Source of the DNA: Alteribacter populi
Lineage (GTDB): Bacteria; Bacillota; Bacilli; Bacillales; Salisediminibacteriaceae
NCBI RefSeq assembly: GCF_002352765.1
Contig: NZ_KZ293963.1
Coordinates: forward strand, 4,056,559-4,120,558
Reading direction: 5' to 3'
Length of the DNA: 64,000 bases
This document shows positions 45,901 to 55,096 of the stretch, one piece after another. A model generated the notes under the pieces. The model ran no database searches. It saw only the letters and a list, made by a program, of their open reading frames with translations, and was not told the origin of the DNA. Each line of letters opens with the position of its first letter. The first letter of the stretch is position 1. A program made the translations under genes and the position numbers.

Positions 45901-48096
45901 ATGATGAATGTTAAAGAACAAAATTCCTTGTCTCTCACCGAAAAATTAACTGCGAGGTTTCAGCACTTAGACTGGTCGAACTGGCCAACTGAAGAAAGAG
46001 GTACACCGTTACGTGAGTTGCAACAACTTGCACTAGATCATCTTCATATAGAAGAATCAGATTGGACGTATGTCGCAGCACAGTACCGTTTACACGAATT
46101 ATACGGATCCATTGCAGACGAGCGTAACTGCACAGTAGATGACATCTACAACCGTTTTCCGGAAATGATCGAGCGTTTAACTGCTGAAGGGATATATGAT
46201 CCGCGGCTATTACAAACGTATAGTTACGAGGAACAACAAGAATTCATGCAGGCCATCAATCCGAAATTGGACGAGCAATTTAGCTTTTTAGGATTACATA
46301 CATTTATTGACCGTTATTTGGCGAAAAACTTTGCTAATGAACAAGTGGAACTTCCTCAAGAACGCTTTATGGTTATCGCGATGATACTCATGCAAAACGA
46401 GCCAAAAGCTAAGCGGGTCACGCTAGTTAAAGAAGCCTATTGGGCAATGGCTAATCTTTATATGACAGTAGCAACACCGACGCTTGCTAATGCCGGAAAA
46501 ACGCACGGTCAGCTATCGAGTTGTTTCATAGATACGATGGATGATAGTTTGCGAGGGATTTTTGATTGTACGACAGATGCGGCAACGCTTAGTAAAAATG
46601 GAGGCGGTATCGGTATTTATCTCGGCAAAGTCCGCTCGAAAGGATCTTCTATTAAAGGGTTTAAAGGAAATTCCTCCGGTGTACTTCCGTGGATGAAGCA
46701 GCTAAACAACACCGCAGTGAGCGTCGATCAATTAGGTCAGCGTCAAGGTGCGATTGCTGTATATTTAGACGTTTGGCACAAAGATATTTTCTCATTTTTA
46801 GATGCGAAGCTTAATAATGGTGATGAAAGAAAACGAACGCACGATTTGTTTACAGGTGTTAGTCTCCCGGACTTATTTATGGAAAAAGTTGAAGCGCGTG
46901 AAGATTGGTATTTGTTTGACCCTCACGAAGTCCGGCGAACGATGGGCTTTTCATTGGAAGATTTTTATGATGAAAAAAGCGGAAGCGGAAGTTTTCGTGA
47001 AAAATACGAAGCATGCGTGAACCATTCAACGCTTTCAAAAGAACAAATACCGGCCATCGAAATTATGAAACGGATCATGATTTCCCAGCTTGAAACAGGG
47101 ACACCGTACATGTTTTATCGTGATGAAGCAAATCGAAAAAATCCGAATGCTCATAAAGGGATGATTTACGGATCGAATCTGTGTACTGAAATTATGCAAA
47201 ACATGAGTTCGACAACTGTTAAAGAAGAAGTGACTCAGGATGGCAACATTATTATCACAAAAGATGCCGGTGATTATGTGGTCTGTAATTTAAGCTCGAT
47301 CAATTTGGCAAAAGCCGTTCGGGAAGACGTGTTGCAAAGGTTAATTCCTGTCCAAGTAAGAATGCTAGATAACGTGATTGATGTGAACGACCTTGAAGTA
47401 CCCCAAGCACGTTTGACAAACGAGAAATATCGGGGGATCGGCCTCGGAACATACGGATGGCACCACCTTCTAGCTCTTGAAGGAATCCGTTGGGAAAGTG
47501 AGGAGGCTGTCGCCTATGCTGAAGAGGTCTACGAAAAAGTCGCTCAGCTTACGATTCAAGCCAGTGCAGATCTAGCAAAGGAAAAAGGAGCTTATCCGGC
47601 GTTTCAAGGGTCTGACTGGTCCAAAGGAACTTATTTTGAAAAAAGAGGCTATGAGAGTGAGGCTTGGCAAAAAATCGCTACCGATGTACAGCAAAGTGGC
47701 GTTCGAAATGGATATTTGATGGCAGTAGCGCCGAATTCATCAACAGCAATTATTGCGGGTACGACAGCATCCATCGATCCGATTTACCGAAAAGAATATG
47801 CTGAAGAGAAGAAAAATTTCCGAATCCCTGTGACAGCTCCAGACTTATCAAGTGAAACGACGTGGTTTTACAAATCAGCACATGATATCGACCAGCATTG
47901 GAGCATTCGACAAAATGCAGCCCGTCAGCGCTACATCGACCAAGGCATTTCGTTTAATTTGTACGTCAAAAATACAATTAAAGCGAAGGAACTGTTGTCA
48001 CTACATTTGGACGCCTGGCATGAAGGGTTAAAAACAACGTATTATGTCCGTTCGACTTCAAGTGAAATTGTAGAATGTGAGAGTTGCTCAAGTTAA
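45901..48096 (+). CDS. nrdA: Ribonucleotide reductase, alpha subunit
   Basis: The catalytic subunit of an aerobic class I reductase converts NDPs to dNDPs. The 731-residue protein has the substrate-site cysteine in QLSSCFIDTMDD, the catalytic loop NLCTEI, the second redox cysteine in VVCNLSS and the C-terminal shuttle pair ECESC. PNSSTAIIAGTT marks the phosphate-binding region. No separate ATP cone is obvious, so allosteric control may be limited to the specificity site. Choice of nrdA rather than nrdE is tentative; nrdI is absent nearby. ATG 45901 follows AAAGGGG by 10 nt; the frame upstream is repeat sequence. Confidence 0.92.
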   Translation: MMNVKEQNSLSLTEKLTARFQHLDWSNWPTEERGTPLRELQQLALDHLHIEESDWTYVAAQYRLHELYGSIADERNCTVDDIYNRFPEMIERLTAEGIYDPRLLQTYSYEEQQEFMQAINPKLDEQFSFLGLHTFIDRYLAKNFANEQVELPQERFMVIAMILMQNEPKAKRVTLVKEAYWAMANLYMTVATPTLANAGKTHGQLSSCFIDTMDDSLRGIFDCTTDAATLSKNGGGIGIYLGKVRSKGSSIKGFKGNSSGVLPWMKQLNNTAVSVDQLGQRQGAIAVYLDVWHKDIFSFLDAKLNNGDERKRTHDLFTGVSLPDLFMEKVEAREDWYLFDPHEVRRTMGFSLEDFYDEKSGSGSFREKYEACVNHSTLSKEQIPAIEIMKRIMISQLETGTPYMFYRDEANRKNPNAHKGMIYGSNLCTEIMQNMSSTTVKEEVTQDGNIIITKDAGDYVVCNLSSINLAKAVREDVLQRLIPVQVRMLDNVIDVNDLEVPQARLTNEKYRGIGLGTYGWHHLLALEGIRWESEEAVAYAEEVYEKVAQLTIQASADLAKEKGAYPAFQGSDWSKGTYFEKRGYESEAWQKIATDVQQSGVRNGYLMAVAPNSSTAIIAGTTASIDPIYRKEYAEEKKNFRIPVTAPDLSSETTWFYKSAHDIDQHWSIRQNAARQRYIDQGISFNLYVKNTIKAKELLSLHLDAWHEGLKTTYYVRSTSSEIVECESCSS

Positions 48097-48118
48097 ACGC
48101 CAAAAGGAGTGAGTTGTG

Positions 48119-49159
48119 ATGGACAAACCATTACAGGAAAGAAAACTTTATGATGCATCAGCACCCAACGCATCTACTGGGATTATCAACGGGGAAAGTT
48201 CCAATGTTTTAAACTGGGACGATACGCGCTTTACTTGGGCGTATCCCCTTTATAAAAATATGCTCGCAAACTTTTGGACGCCATTTGAAATCAATATGTC
48301 TAATGATGTGAAGCAGTATGAGACGTTATCTGAACAAGAAAGGGAAGCCTTTAACAAAATCATCGGCTTACTCGCTTTTCTAGATAGTATCCAAACGGAT
48401 TACTCTATGCACGTAGCCCGTTATTTAACAGATTCAAGTTTGTCAGCGCTCATGACCGTTCTTTCATTTCAAGAAGTTGTCCACAACCAAAGCTATTCGT
48501 ACGTGTTATCAAGCGTAACGGATAAAGCGAAACAAGATGAGATCTTTGAATACTGGAAGCACGACCCTGTTCTACGGGAACGGAACGATTTTATTGCAGA
48601 AGGATACGAGGCTTTTGTAAACAATCCGACGCCGCAAACATTTCTCGAATCGATTGTGTATGATGTCATTTTAGAAGGATTGAATTTTTATTCAGGCTTT
48701 AGCTTTTTCTACAATCTTGCACGAAATCAGAAGATGGTTTCCACTTCTACGATGATCAATTATATTAACCGGGACGAGCAGCTGCATGTACATTTGTTTG
48801 CGAATATCTTTAAGGAATTGATGAATGAGTATCCGGAGCTAAATTCGGAAAAAAATCATCGGTTCGTCCAGGAAACATTTGTTAAAGCAGCAGAGCTTGA
48901 AATTAACTGGGCCCGCTACTTGTTTAAAACGCCAATAGATGGGATTCGTCTTGAAGATCTCGAGGATTACATCAAGTTTATGGCTAATAAACGTGTAAAC
49001 GAACTTGGGGTTGAAAGGCCGTTTGAGGGATATCGAAAAAATCCAATGCGTTGGATCAAAGTTTATGAAGACGTAAACAGCGGTAAAACAGACTTCTTTG
49101 AACAAAAATCCCGCCAGTACACAAAAGTCGGTGCTGATAATGGGTTTGATGATTTATAA
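48119..49159 (+). CDS. nrdB: Ribonucleotide reductase, beta (radical) subunit
   Basis: The 346-residue ferritin-like subunit holds the dinuclear metal site and tyrosyl radical. The ligands are visible: Asp in LLAFLDSIQTD, Glu/His in SFQEVVHNQSYSY (which also holds the candidate radical Tyr), Glu in VILEGLNFYSGF and Glu/His in NRDEQLHVHLF. It starts 22 nt after nrdA and is cotranscribed. ATG 48119 with GGAG 9 nt upstream was chosen; GTG 48116 is possible. A strong terminator follows, so the operon has two genes. Confidence 0.92.
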   Translation: MDKPLQERKLYDASAPNASTGIINGESSNVLNWDDTRFTWAYPLYKNMLANFWTPFEINMSNDVKQYETLSEQEREAFNKIIGLLAFLDSIQTDYSMHVARYLTDSSLSALMTVLSFQEVVHNQSYSYVLSSVTDKAKQDEIFEYWKHDPVLRERNDFIAEGYEAFVNNPTPQTFLESIVYDVILEGLNFYSGFSFFYNLARNQKMVSTSTMINYINRDEQLHVHLFANIFKELMNEYPELNSEKNHRFVQETFVKAAELEINWARYLFKTPIDGIRLEDLEDYIKFMANKRVNELGVERPFEGYRKNPMRWIKVYEDVNSGKTDFFEQKSRQYTKVGADNGFDDL

Positions 49160-49268
49160 AAAGAAGAAGAGAGACTCTTGGTGGTGAATGAAATTTCTAC
49201 GTTAATTGTGGAGAAAGGAAAAGTAGTATAGATATAACGTTCAATAAACCAAAAATCATCTTAAATGG

Positions 49269-49303
49269 AAAAGCTTGAGGCCAAGGCCCCTCAAGCTTTT
49301 TTT
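49269..49303 (+). terminator. nrdAB terminator
   Basis: A 10-12-bp stem AAGCTTGAGG/CCTCAAGCTT with six to seven T. Confidence 0.92.
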
Positions 49304-49412
49304 GCATGTAAATTAATGTGTGATTGATGCTATACTTTCTCAACAAACAGGTCTCAGCTCAATTAACATAAGAGACTTTATCACACCACCGTAGTGGGGG
49401 ACTGTCCCCTGA

Positions 49413-49427
49413 AAATTTCTGAAAATA
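49413..49427 (+). promoter_or_regulatory. Probable CodY box upstream of abgT
   Basis: AAATTTCTGAAAATA matches the CodY consensus AATTTTCWGAAAATT at 13 of 15 positions. It lies about 100 bp before the transporter start. A truncated palindrome-family piece (GGGGGACTGTCCCC) is directly upstream at 49395-49409. Confidence 0.65.
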
Positions 49428-49526
49428 TAAAATATATCGTTTACTTTCGACATTTCATGTGGTACTTTTTCTATAACGGTATATATAAAGAAAATGTCCG
49501 AAAATAATAAAGGGAGTGATTTTAGT

Positions 49527-51071
49527 ATGAGTGTCTCTCATGGGAGTCAGGAGAAAAAGGGATTTTTCACAAAATTTCTTGATTTGGTTGAGCGTGCAGG
49601 AAATAAATTGCCTCATCCTTTTATGTTGTTTGTATATTTAGCCCTTGGGGTTATCGGATTGTCAGGGATTATTGGATTATTCAATGTCTCATTTGAACAT
49701 CCTGGTTCAGGAGAAACGGTGGAAATTCAAAGTATGCTTTCAGCAGAAGGGGTCGAATATATTATTTCGTCCATGCTCGGCAACTTTACTGGTTTTGCAC
49801 CATTAGGATTAGTTCTTGTGATGATGTTCGGGATTGGTCTTGCTCAAAAAGTGGGGCTAATTGAAACATTTATGAAAAAGACTATTTTGAATGCTCCTAA
49901 GAAACTTGTAACGTACGCCATTATTGCTACTGGTATCATGGGGAACTTAGCTTCTGACGCGGCTTTTGTTATTGTTCCACCACTTGCAGCAATGGTATTT
50001 TATGCATTAGGACGACACCCCTTAGCCGGTATGGCAGCAGGGTTTGCTGGTGTTGGAGCCGGTTTTACAGCAAACGTTATTATTACGGGAACCGATGCAC
50101 TACTTTCTGGAATATCAACCGAAGTGGCAACCTCAATCAATTCTGAGGCACTCGTCACTCCAGTCGATAACTGGTTCTTTATGATATTCTCTGTATTAAT
50201 GCTTATGTTTGTTGGAGCTTGGGTTACGGAAAAAATTATTGAGCCAAGACTAGGGAAATATGATCCTTCACTTGGAGATGGAGAAGTAACAAAGCAACAA
50301 TTAGAAGAAATTACTCCGGAAAAAAATAACGGACTACGTAACGCTGGACTTGGAGGCTTAGTTTATCTTATTTTAGTTAGTTTTCTAATTGTACCGGAAA
50401 ATGCAATCTTAAGAGGTGAAGGTGGCGAGATTGTACCATCTCCATTTTTAACTAATATCGTCCCAATTATATTATTTTTCTTCATTGTCGTTTCGGTTGC
50501 ATATGGTTTAACTGTCAAAGCGATTAAGTCAACGAGAGATGTACCGGAGTATATGGCTGATGCGATGAAAGATATGTCAGGCTACATTGTGCTGATTTTT
50601 GCAGCTTCACAATTTATTGCTTATTTTGAATGGACAAACCTCGGAGCATTCATTGCCGTTTCAGGTGCCGAAACGCTTACGAACTTAAACTTCACAGGAT
50701 TGCCGGTCATTGTTGGGTTTATTTTGCTCACTGCTGTGCTCAATATGTTTATCTTTAGTGGATCCGCTCAATGGGCGCTTATGGCTCCTATCTTTATCCC
50801 GATGTTTATGATTCTTGACTACAATCCGGCATTCGTACAGCTTGCCTATCGTATTGCCGATTCGTCAACAAACATCATTACACCATTAAACCCGTATGTT
50901 CCAATGGTCCTTGCGTTTATGAAACGATATGACAAAGGAGCAGGGTTTGGAACGCTATTTGCAATCATGCTTCCGTATGCGTTGATTTTCCTTGTTATTT
51001 GGATTGTCATCTTCATCATCTGGACGCTAATTGGGTTACCGATTGGCCCTGGTGTAGGCCTGAATATTTAA
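49527..51071 (+). CDS. AbgT-family transporter
   Basis: The 514-residue integral membrane protein has about 12 hydrophobic segments. It matches AbgT, which in E. coli imports p-aminobenzoyl-glutamate; some relatives export sulfonamides. Landmarks are NKLPHPFMLFVYLAL, GNLASDAAFVIVPPLAAM and SSTNIITPLNPYVPMVLAF. ATG 49527 follows GGGAGTGA; ATG 49494 lacks a ribosome site. Three amidohydrolase genes follow, as in E. coli abgABT, so import of an acyl- or aminobenzoyl-amino acid is likely. Confidence 0.9.
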   Translation: MSVSHGSQEKKGFFTKFLDLVERAGNKLPHPFMLFVYLALGVIGLSGIIGLFNVSFEHPGSGETVEIQSMLSAEGVEYIISSMLGNFTGFAPLGLVLVMMFGIGLAQKVGLIETFMKKTILNAPKKLVTYAIIATGIMGNLASDAAFVIVPPLAAMVFYALGRHPLAGMAAGFAGVGAGFTANVIITGTDALLSGISTEVATSINSEALVTPVDNWFFMIFSVLMLMFVGAWVTEKIIEPRLGKYDPSLGDGEVTKQQLEEITPEKNNGLRNAGLGGLVYLILVSFLIVPENAILRGEGGEIVPSPFLTNIVPIILFFFIVVSVAYGLTVKAIKSTRDVPEYMADAMKDMSGYIVLIFAASQFIAYFEWTNLGAFIAVSGAETLTNLNFTGLPVIVGFILLTAVLNMFIFSGSAQWALMAPIFIPMFMILDYNPAFVQLAYRIADSSTNIITPLNPYVPMVLAFMKRYDKGAGFGTLFAIMLPYALIFLVIWIVIFIIWTLIGLPIGPGVGLNI

Positions 51072-51152
51072 CTTAACGAAATATGAGATGATGGGGAAAG
51101 GTAGTTTTAATCGGCAGAGTACTCTTTCCTCTTTATTTGGATTTTCAGTTTC

Positions 51153-51276
51153 ACTTGTGCCCTGGGGTGAAAGCGTCCGCCTGTATTGAATTCGAACGAA
51201 GATTTTATCTTATCAAAAAACAATAATCTTTTTAGGAAACTGCTTTAACAAAAGACCGCTATGCAGTTTTTTTTAT
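51153..51276. repeat. Dispersed repeat (copy B)
   Basis: It aligns with 1055-1177: CACTTGTGCCCTGGGGTGAA, AGCGTCCGCCTGTA, CAATAATCTTTTTAGGAAAC and TGCTTTAACAAAAGACCGCT, ending in a T-run. It lies between abgT and the first amidohydrolase and may act as an internal attenuator. Confidence 0.8.
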
Positions 51277-51311
51277 AACAGGTAACTTTACAACAGAGGA
51301 GTCGCTTTAAA

Positions 51312-52520
51312 ATGGAGATAACGATTAAAGGTCGCGGAAAAAAAATTGAAGAGACGTTAATTTATTATCGAAGGCATTTTCATCAATATCCTGAACTAAG
51401 TCAAGAAGAAAGTAAAACGTCTAAAACAATTCAAAACTTCTTAAAAGAGGAAGGCATTCCTTTTGAGACTGGTTTTGCAGAACATGGTGTTCTTGCGATT
51501 ATTGAAGGAGAAAATCCTGGTAAAACAGTCGCTTTACGTGCTGATATTGATGCATTGCCGATCAAAGAAAAAAATGATGTTGCGTATGCTTCGAAAGTCA
51601 ATGGGAAAATGCATGCATGCGGCCATGATGCTCATACTGCGATGTTAATGGGAACAGCCCTGCTATTAAATAGTATGAAGTCAGAGATACCTGGAAAAGT
51701 CTTACTTGTATTTCAACCTGCCGAAGAAATGGCCCCCGTAGGAGGGGCAGGTCAAATGATGAAAGACGGTTTGTTTACGAAGCATAAACCGGATGCTATT
51801 TTTGCTCAGCATATGTGGCCGGACCTTGAGGCGGGAGAAATCGGAGTCAAGTCAGGCGCTATTATGGGGAATTCTGATCGGTTTACGGTAATAGTTAAAG
51901 GAGCCGGTGGGCACGCAAGTATGCCTCATCAAGGAAAAGACGCGATTGTTATCGCCGCTCAAGTTATCAATCACCTGCAAACGATTGTAAGTCGAAATGT
52001 CGATCCGATGCAATCAGCCGTTGTGACGTTTGGTGAAATTTCCGGCGGGGAACGCTATAACGTTATTGCTAGTCATGTCACTTTAGAAGGAACAGTTCGA
52101 ACGAATGATGATGAGGTTAAGAAAAAAGTAAAAGCCCGTTTAGAAAAAACACTCTCTGGATTAGCCGGTGCAAACGAAGTGACAATTGAATTAGATTACA
52201 AAGATGGTTATCCCGCAACGATTAATTCTGAGGAGTGGGAAGAAACGGTAAGAGCATCTGCGCATAAATTACTTGGTGAAAATTCCACACCACGAGTTAA
52301 TTCGAGCTTGGGCGGCGAGGATTTCGGAAGATTTTTACTTGAATATCCAGGGTTTTATTTTTGGCTCGGAACGGCAATACCGTCCCGAAAATTACAAAAA
52401 CCACTTCACGATGCCGAATTTGATATTAACGAGGATTCCTTAGCCATCGGAACAGAGATGATGACGCAGCTTACGTTTGATGCTTTGGAAAAGTTAAATA
52501 AAGAGGAGAACAACTCATGA
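51312..52520 (+). CDS. M20 amidohydrolase (HipO/AbgA-like)
   Basis: The 402-residue protein is a zinc-dependent aminoacylase-type enzyme. It has LRADIDALPIKE, MHACGHDAHTAMLMGTA (metal Cys/His), FQPAEEMAPVGGAG with catalytic Glu, a lid dimerisation domain (about 185-300) and SLGGEDFGRFL near the end. It would split an acyl group from an amino acid. GAGGAG precedes the ATG. It overlaps the next gene by 4 bp (ATGA), indicating coupled translation. Confidence 0.9.
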   Translation: MEITIKGRGKKIEETLIYYRRHFHQYPELSQEESKTSKTIQNFLKEEGIPFETGFAEHGVLAIIEGENPGKTVALRADIDALPIKEKNDVAYASKVNGKMHACGHDAHTAMLMGTALLLNSMKSEIPGKVLLVFQPAEEMAPVGGAGQMMKDGLFTKHKPDAIFAQHMWPDLEAGEIGVKSGAIMGNSDRFTVIVKGAGGHASMPHQGKDAIVIAAQVINHLQTIVSRNVDPMQSAVVTFGEISGGERYNVIASHVTLEGTVRTNDDEVKKKVKARLEKTLSGLAGANEVTIELDYKDGYPATINSEEWEETVRASAHKLLGENSTPRVNSSLGGEDFGRFLLEYPGFYFWLGTAIPSRKLQKPLHDAEFDINEDSLAIGTEMMTQLTFDALEKLNKEENNS

Positions 52521-53863
52521 TAAAACGTCCCAAAATTAATGTAGATGAGTGGGCTGAGGACATGTTTTTGAAGCTGGTGGAATGGAGGAGATTGTTTCAT
52601 CAGGTTCCCGAAGTAGGTTGGACCGAATATGTAACGACAGATCGCATTTACAAAGAGTTAGCTCAGCTTGGTTTTACACTTTATACAGGAAAAGATGCTA
52701 TCGATTCGGAAGCACGGATGGGCGTACCAGAACAAGAAGAGCTTGAGAAAGGGCATAAAAGGGCAAAACAATACGGCGTTGCTGATCATTTACTAGAAAA
52801 AATGACAGCTGGTCATACCGGGGTTGTCGCACAACTAAATACAGAACGTCCTGGCCCTCATATCGCATTTCGTTTTGATATCGATGCTCTGCCTATACAT
52901 GAGGCAGAGCTTTCATCTCATTTCCCTAAATCTGAAGGCTTTACTTCAACGGAAAAAGGGAAAATGCACGCATGTGCGCATGACGGACATACCGCCATAG
53001 GATTAGGGCTGGCTACATTTTTATCTGAGCACAAACAAAGTCTCTCAGGTAAATTTACATTGCTCTTTCAACCGGCAGAAGAAGGGAGCCGAGGAGCGAA
53101 AGCAATGGTGAGTAAAGGCTGGCTCGACGATGTAGACTGGTTTTTAGGTGGACACATAGGGATTGAAGATTTGAAGGTAGGGCAAATTGCGGCTACGACG
53201 AATCATTTTTTGGCAACAACAAAATTTGATGTTTCTTTTTCTGGTGTGGCTGCTCATGCCGGGAAAAAACCTGAAGAAGGAAAAAATGCGTTATTAGCAG
53301 CTGCTACTTGCGCTCAGCACTTGCATAGTATTTCTCGTCATTCTGATGGCACAACGCGGTTAAATGTCGGGACGCTTCAAGCAGGAACCGGAAGAAACAT
53401 TATCCCTGATAAAGCGTCTATGGCTGGTGAGACGAGAGGAAAAACAAATGAGCTCGATGACTTTATGTTTGGTGAAGCCAAGCGAATAGTGAAAGCATCA
53501 GCTGCACTTTATGATGTTACAGAATCAATATCAGTAGCAGGTCGCGGGATTTCCGCTGATTGCGATCCAGAGTTTAAAGAGCTGGTGAAGCAGGCAGTCA
53601 AGTATTCTGATCAATTATCCGAGCCTATTGATGTCCTTCCATTGGGAGCTTCAGAAGATGTGACACATATGATGAAAGCGGTGCAGAATAATGGTGGAAA
53701 AGCAACTTATCTGATTTTTGGCACCCCATTAGCAGCAGGGCACCACCATCCTTCTTTTGATTATGATGAAAAGGTATTAAAAACTGCAGTCATTTCTTTA
53801 TCGTTGATGTTGCTAGAAATCTTATACCCAAAGGAGGGACCGAAAGATGAAATCATGGCTTAG
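52517..53863 (+). CDS. M20 amidohydrolase (AbgB-like)
   Basis: The 448-residue enzyme has FRFDIDALPIHEAE, MHACAHDGHTAIGLGLA, FQPAEEGSRGAKAMVSKGW and LGASEDVTHMM, the pattern of aminobenzoyl-glutamate utilisation protein B and relatives. Together with the preceding protein it may form the two-subunit hydrolase seen in AbgAB. Its stop lies 17 bp inside the next gene, so the operon is tightly coupled. Confidence 0.87.
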   Translation: MIKRPKINVDEWAEDMFLKLVEWRRLFHQVPEVGWTEYVTTDRIYKELAQLGFTLYTGKDAIDSEARMGVPEQEELEKGHKRAKQYGVADHLLEKMTAGHTGVVAQLNTERPGPHIAFRFDIDALPIHEAELSSHFPKSEGFTSTEKGKMHACAHDGHTAIGLGLATFLSEHKQSLSGKFTLLFQPAEEGSRGAKAMVSKGWLDDVDWFLGGHIGIEDLKVGQIAATTNHFLATTKFDVSFSGVAAHAGKKPEEGKNALLAAATCAQHLHSISRHSDGTTRLNVGTLQAGTGRNIIPDKASMAGETRGKTNELDDFMFGEAKRIVKASAALYDVTESISVAGRGISADCDPEFKELVKQAVKYSDQLSEPIDVLPLGASEDVTHMMKAVQNNGGKATYLIFGTPLAAGHHHPSFDYDEKVLKTAVISLSLMLLEILYPKEGPKDEIMA

Positions 53864-55094
53864 TCATACATTAAATCGTTTGAATTTAGTTGAATCGATG
53901 GATCAACCAGAAGGTTTTACCAGATTAAGTTATACTAAAGAAGAATGGGAATCGATGGGTGTTTTTAAAACAGTTGCTGAAGAACTTGGTCTTCGCGTAA
54001 GACAAGATCAGGCAGGAAACGTGATAGCCCGTTTTGAACCTGAAGATTTTAGTTACGATAAAGCAGCAGTTGTTGTTGGCTCTCACTTGGACACGGTGGC
54101 AAATGGAGGCGGTTATGATGGCGTGGCTGGAGTGCTTTGTGGACTAGCCTCTGTAAAACAATTAATAAACGAAGGCTTTCAACCGAAGAGGCCGATCGAA
54201 GTCATTTGTTTTGCCTCAGAAGAATCAGCACGTTTTGGTGTGTCCACGATTGGTAGTAAAGCAATGACAGGTTTATTAGATCCAGCTGCTGTAGAGCATA
54301 TTTCTGATGTAAATGGCGTTACAATCAAAGAAGCGGTTGAATCCAGAGGGCTGAGATGGTCTGAAGTGACGAAAGCAGAACGTTCAAGAGAAGAGATTCA
54401 CTCATTTTTAGAGCTTCATATTGAGCAAGGTACGCGAGTGGAAAATGCCAAAGCAGACTATGGGGCAGTTACGGCAATTGCCTGTCCGATCCGGTTGATT
54501 CTCCACATTGAGGGAAATGCAGGTCACACGGGGACAACGCCAATGGACCGTAGACAAGATGCACTCGTAGCAGCGGCTCGGATTATTCACTATATTTCTG
54601 AACGTGCTGAAAGACTCTCACAAAAAGGGGATTATCCTGTTGTTGCAACAGCGAGTACTATTGAGCTTAAACCGAATGTTATGAATGTTATTCCAGGAGT
54701 GGTTGAATTAGGCGTTGATATTCGTAGTGTAGATGATGCCTTAAAAGAAAAACTCGAGGATGATATTTACACAGAGTGCAGCCAGGTTGAAGCGCGGTAT
54801 AAGGTTTCTATTCAATCTGAAAAACTAGTACACAATCCATCGATCACGCTAGACCCAACTGTCCATGAAGTATTAACAGAGGTTGGTAAAAAAGAAGGTT
54901 ATACGCCATTTACGCTTGAAAGTGGTGCCGGTCATGATGTGATGAATACGGCTGTAAAATGGCCTTCTGGATTGCTATTCATCCCTTGTAAAGACGGGTT
55001 GAGTCACCATCCTAAGGAGGCAGCAAGTCTCGAAGACCTTGAAAAAGGGGTTCATGTCATGACGGCATATTTACGTAAAGAAACAGGTGATTAA
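53847..55094 (+). CDS. M20 hydrolase of the allantoate/carbamoylase type
   Basis: The 415-residue protein belongs to the allantoate amidohydrolase / N-carbamoyl-L-amino acid hydrolase group: VVVGSHLDTVANGGGYDGVAGV (metal His/Asp), FASEESARFGVSTIGSKAMT (Glu), LELHIEQGTRVE (His), GNAGHTGTTPMDRRQDA and ESGAGHDVMN. It would remove a carbamoyl or ureide group, so the operon may process ureido- or acyl-amino acids. AAAGGAGG precedes the ATG, inside the end of the previous gene. Confidence 0.88.
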   Translation: MKSWLSHTLNRLNLVESMDQPEGFTRLSYTKEEWESMGVFKTVAEELGLRVRQDQAGNVIARFEPEDFSYDKAAVVVGSHLDTVANGGGYDGVAGVLCGLASVKQLINEGFQPKRPIEVICFASEESARFGVSTIGSKAMTGLLDPAAVEHISDVNGVTIKEAVESRGLRWSEVTKAERSREEIHSFLELHIEQGTRVENAKADYGAVTAIACPIRLILHIEGNAGHTGTTPMDRRQDALVAAARIIHYISERAERLSQKGDYPVVATASTIELKPNVMNVIPGVVELGVDIRSVDDALKEKLEDDIYTECSQVEARYKVSIQSEKLVHNPSITLDPTVHEVLTEVGKKEGYTPFTLESGAGHDVMNTAVKWPSGLLFIPCKDGLSHHPKEAASLEDLEKGVHVMTAYLRKETGD

Positions 55095-55096
55095 AG

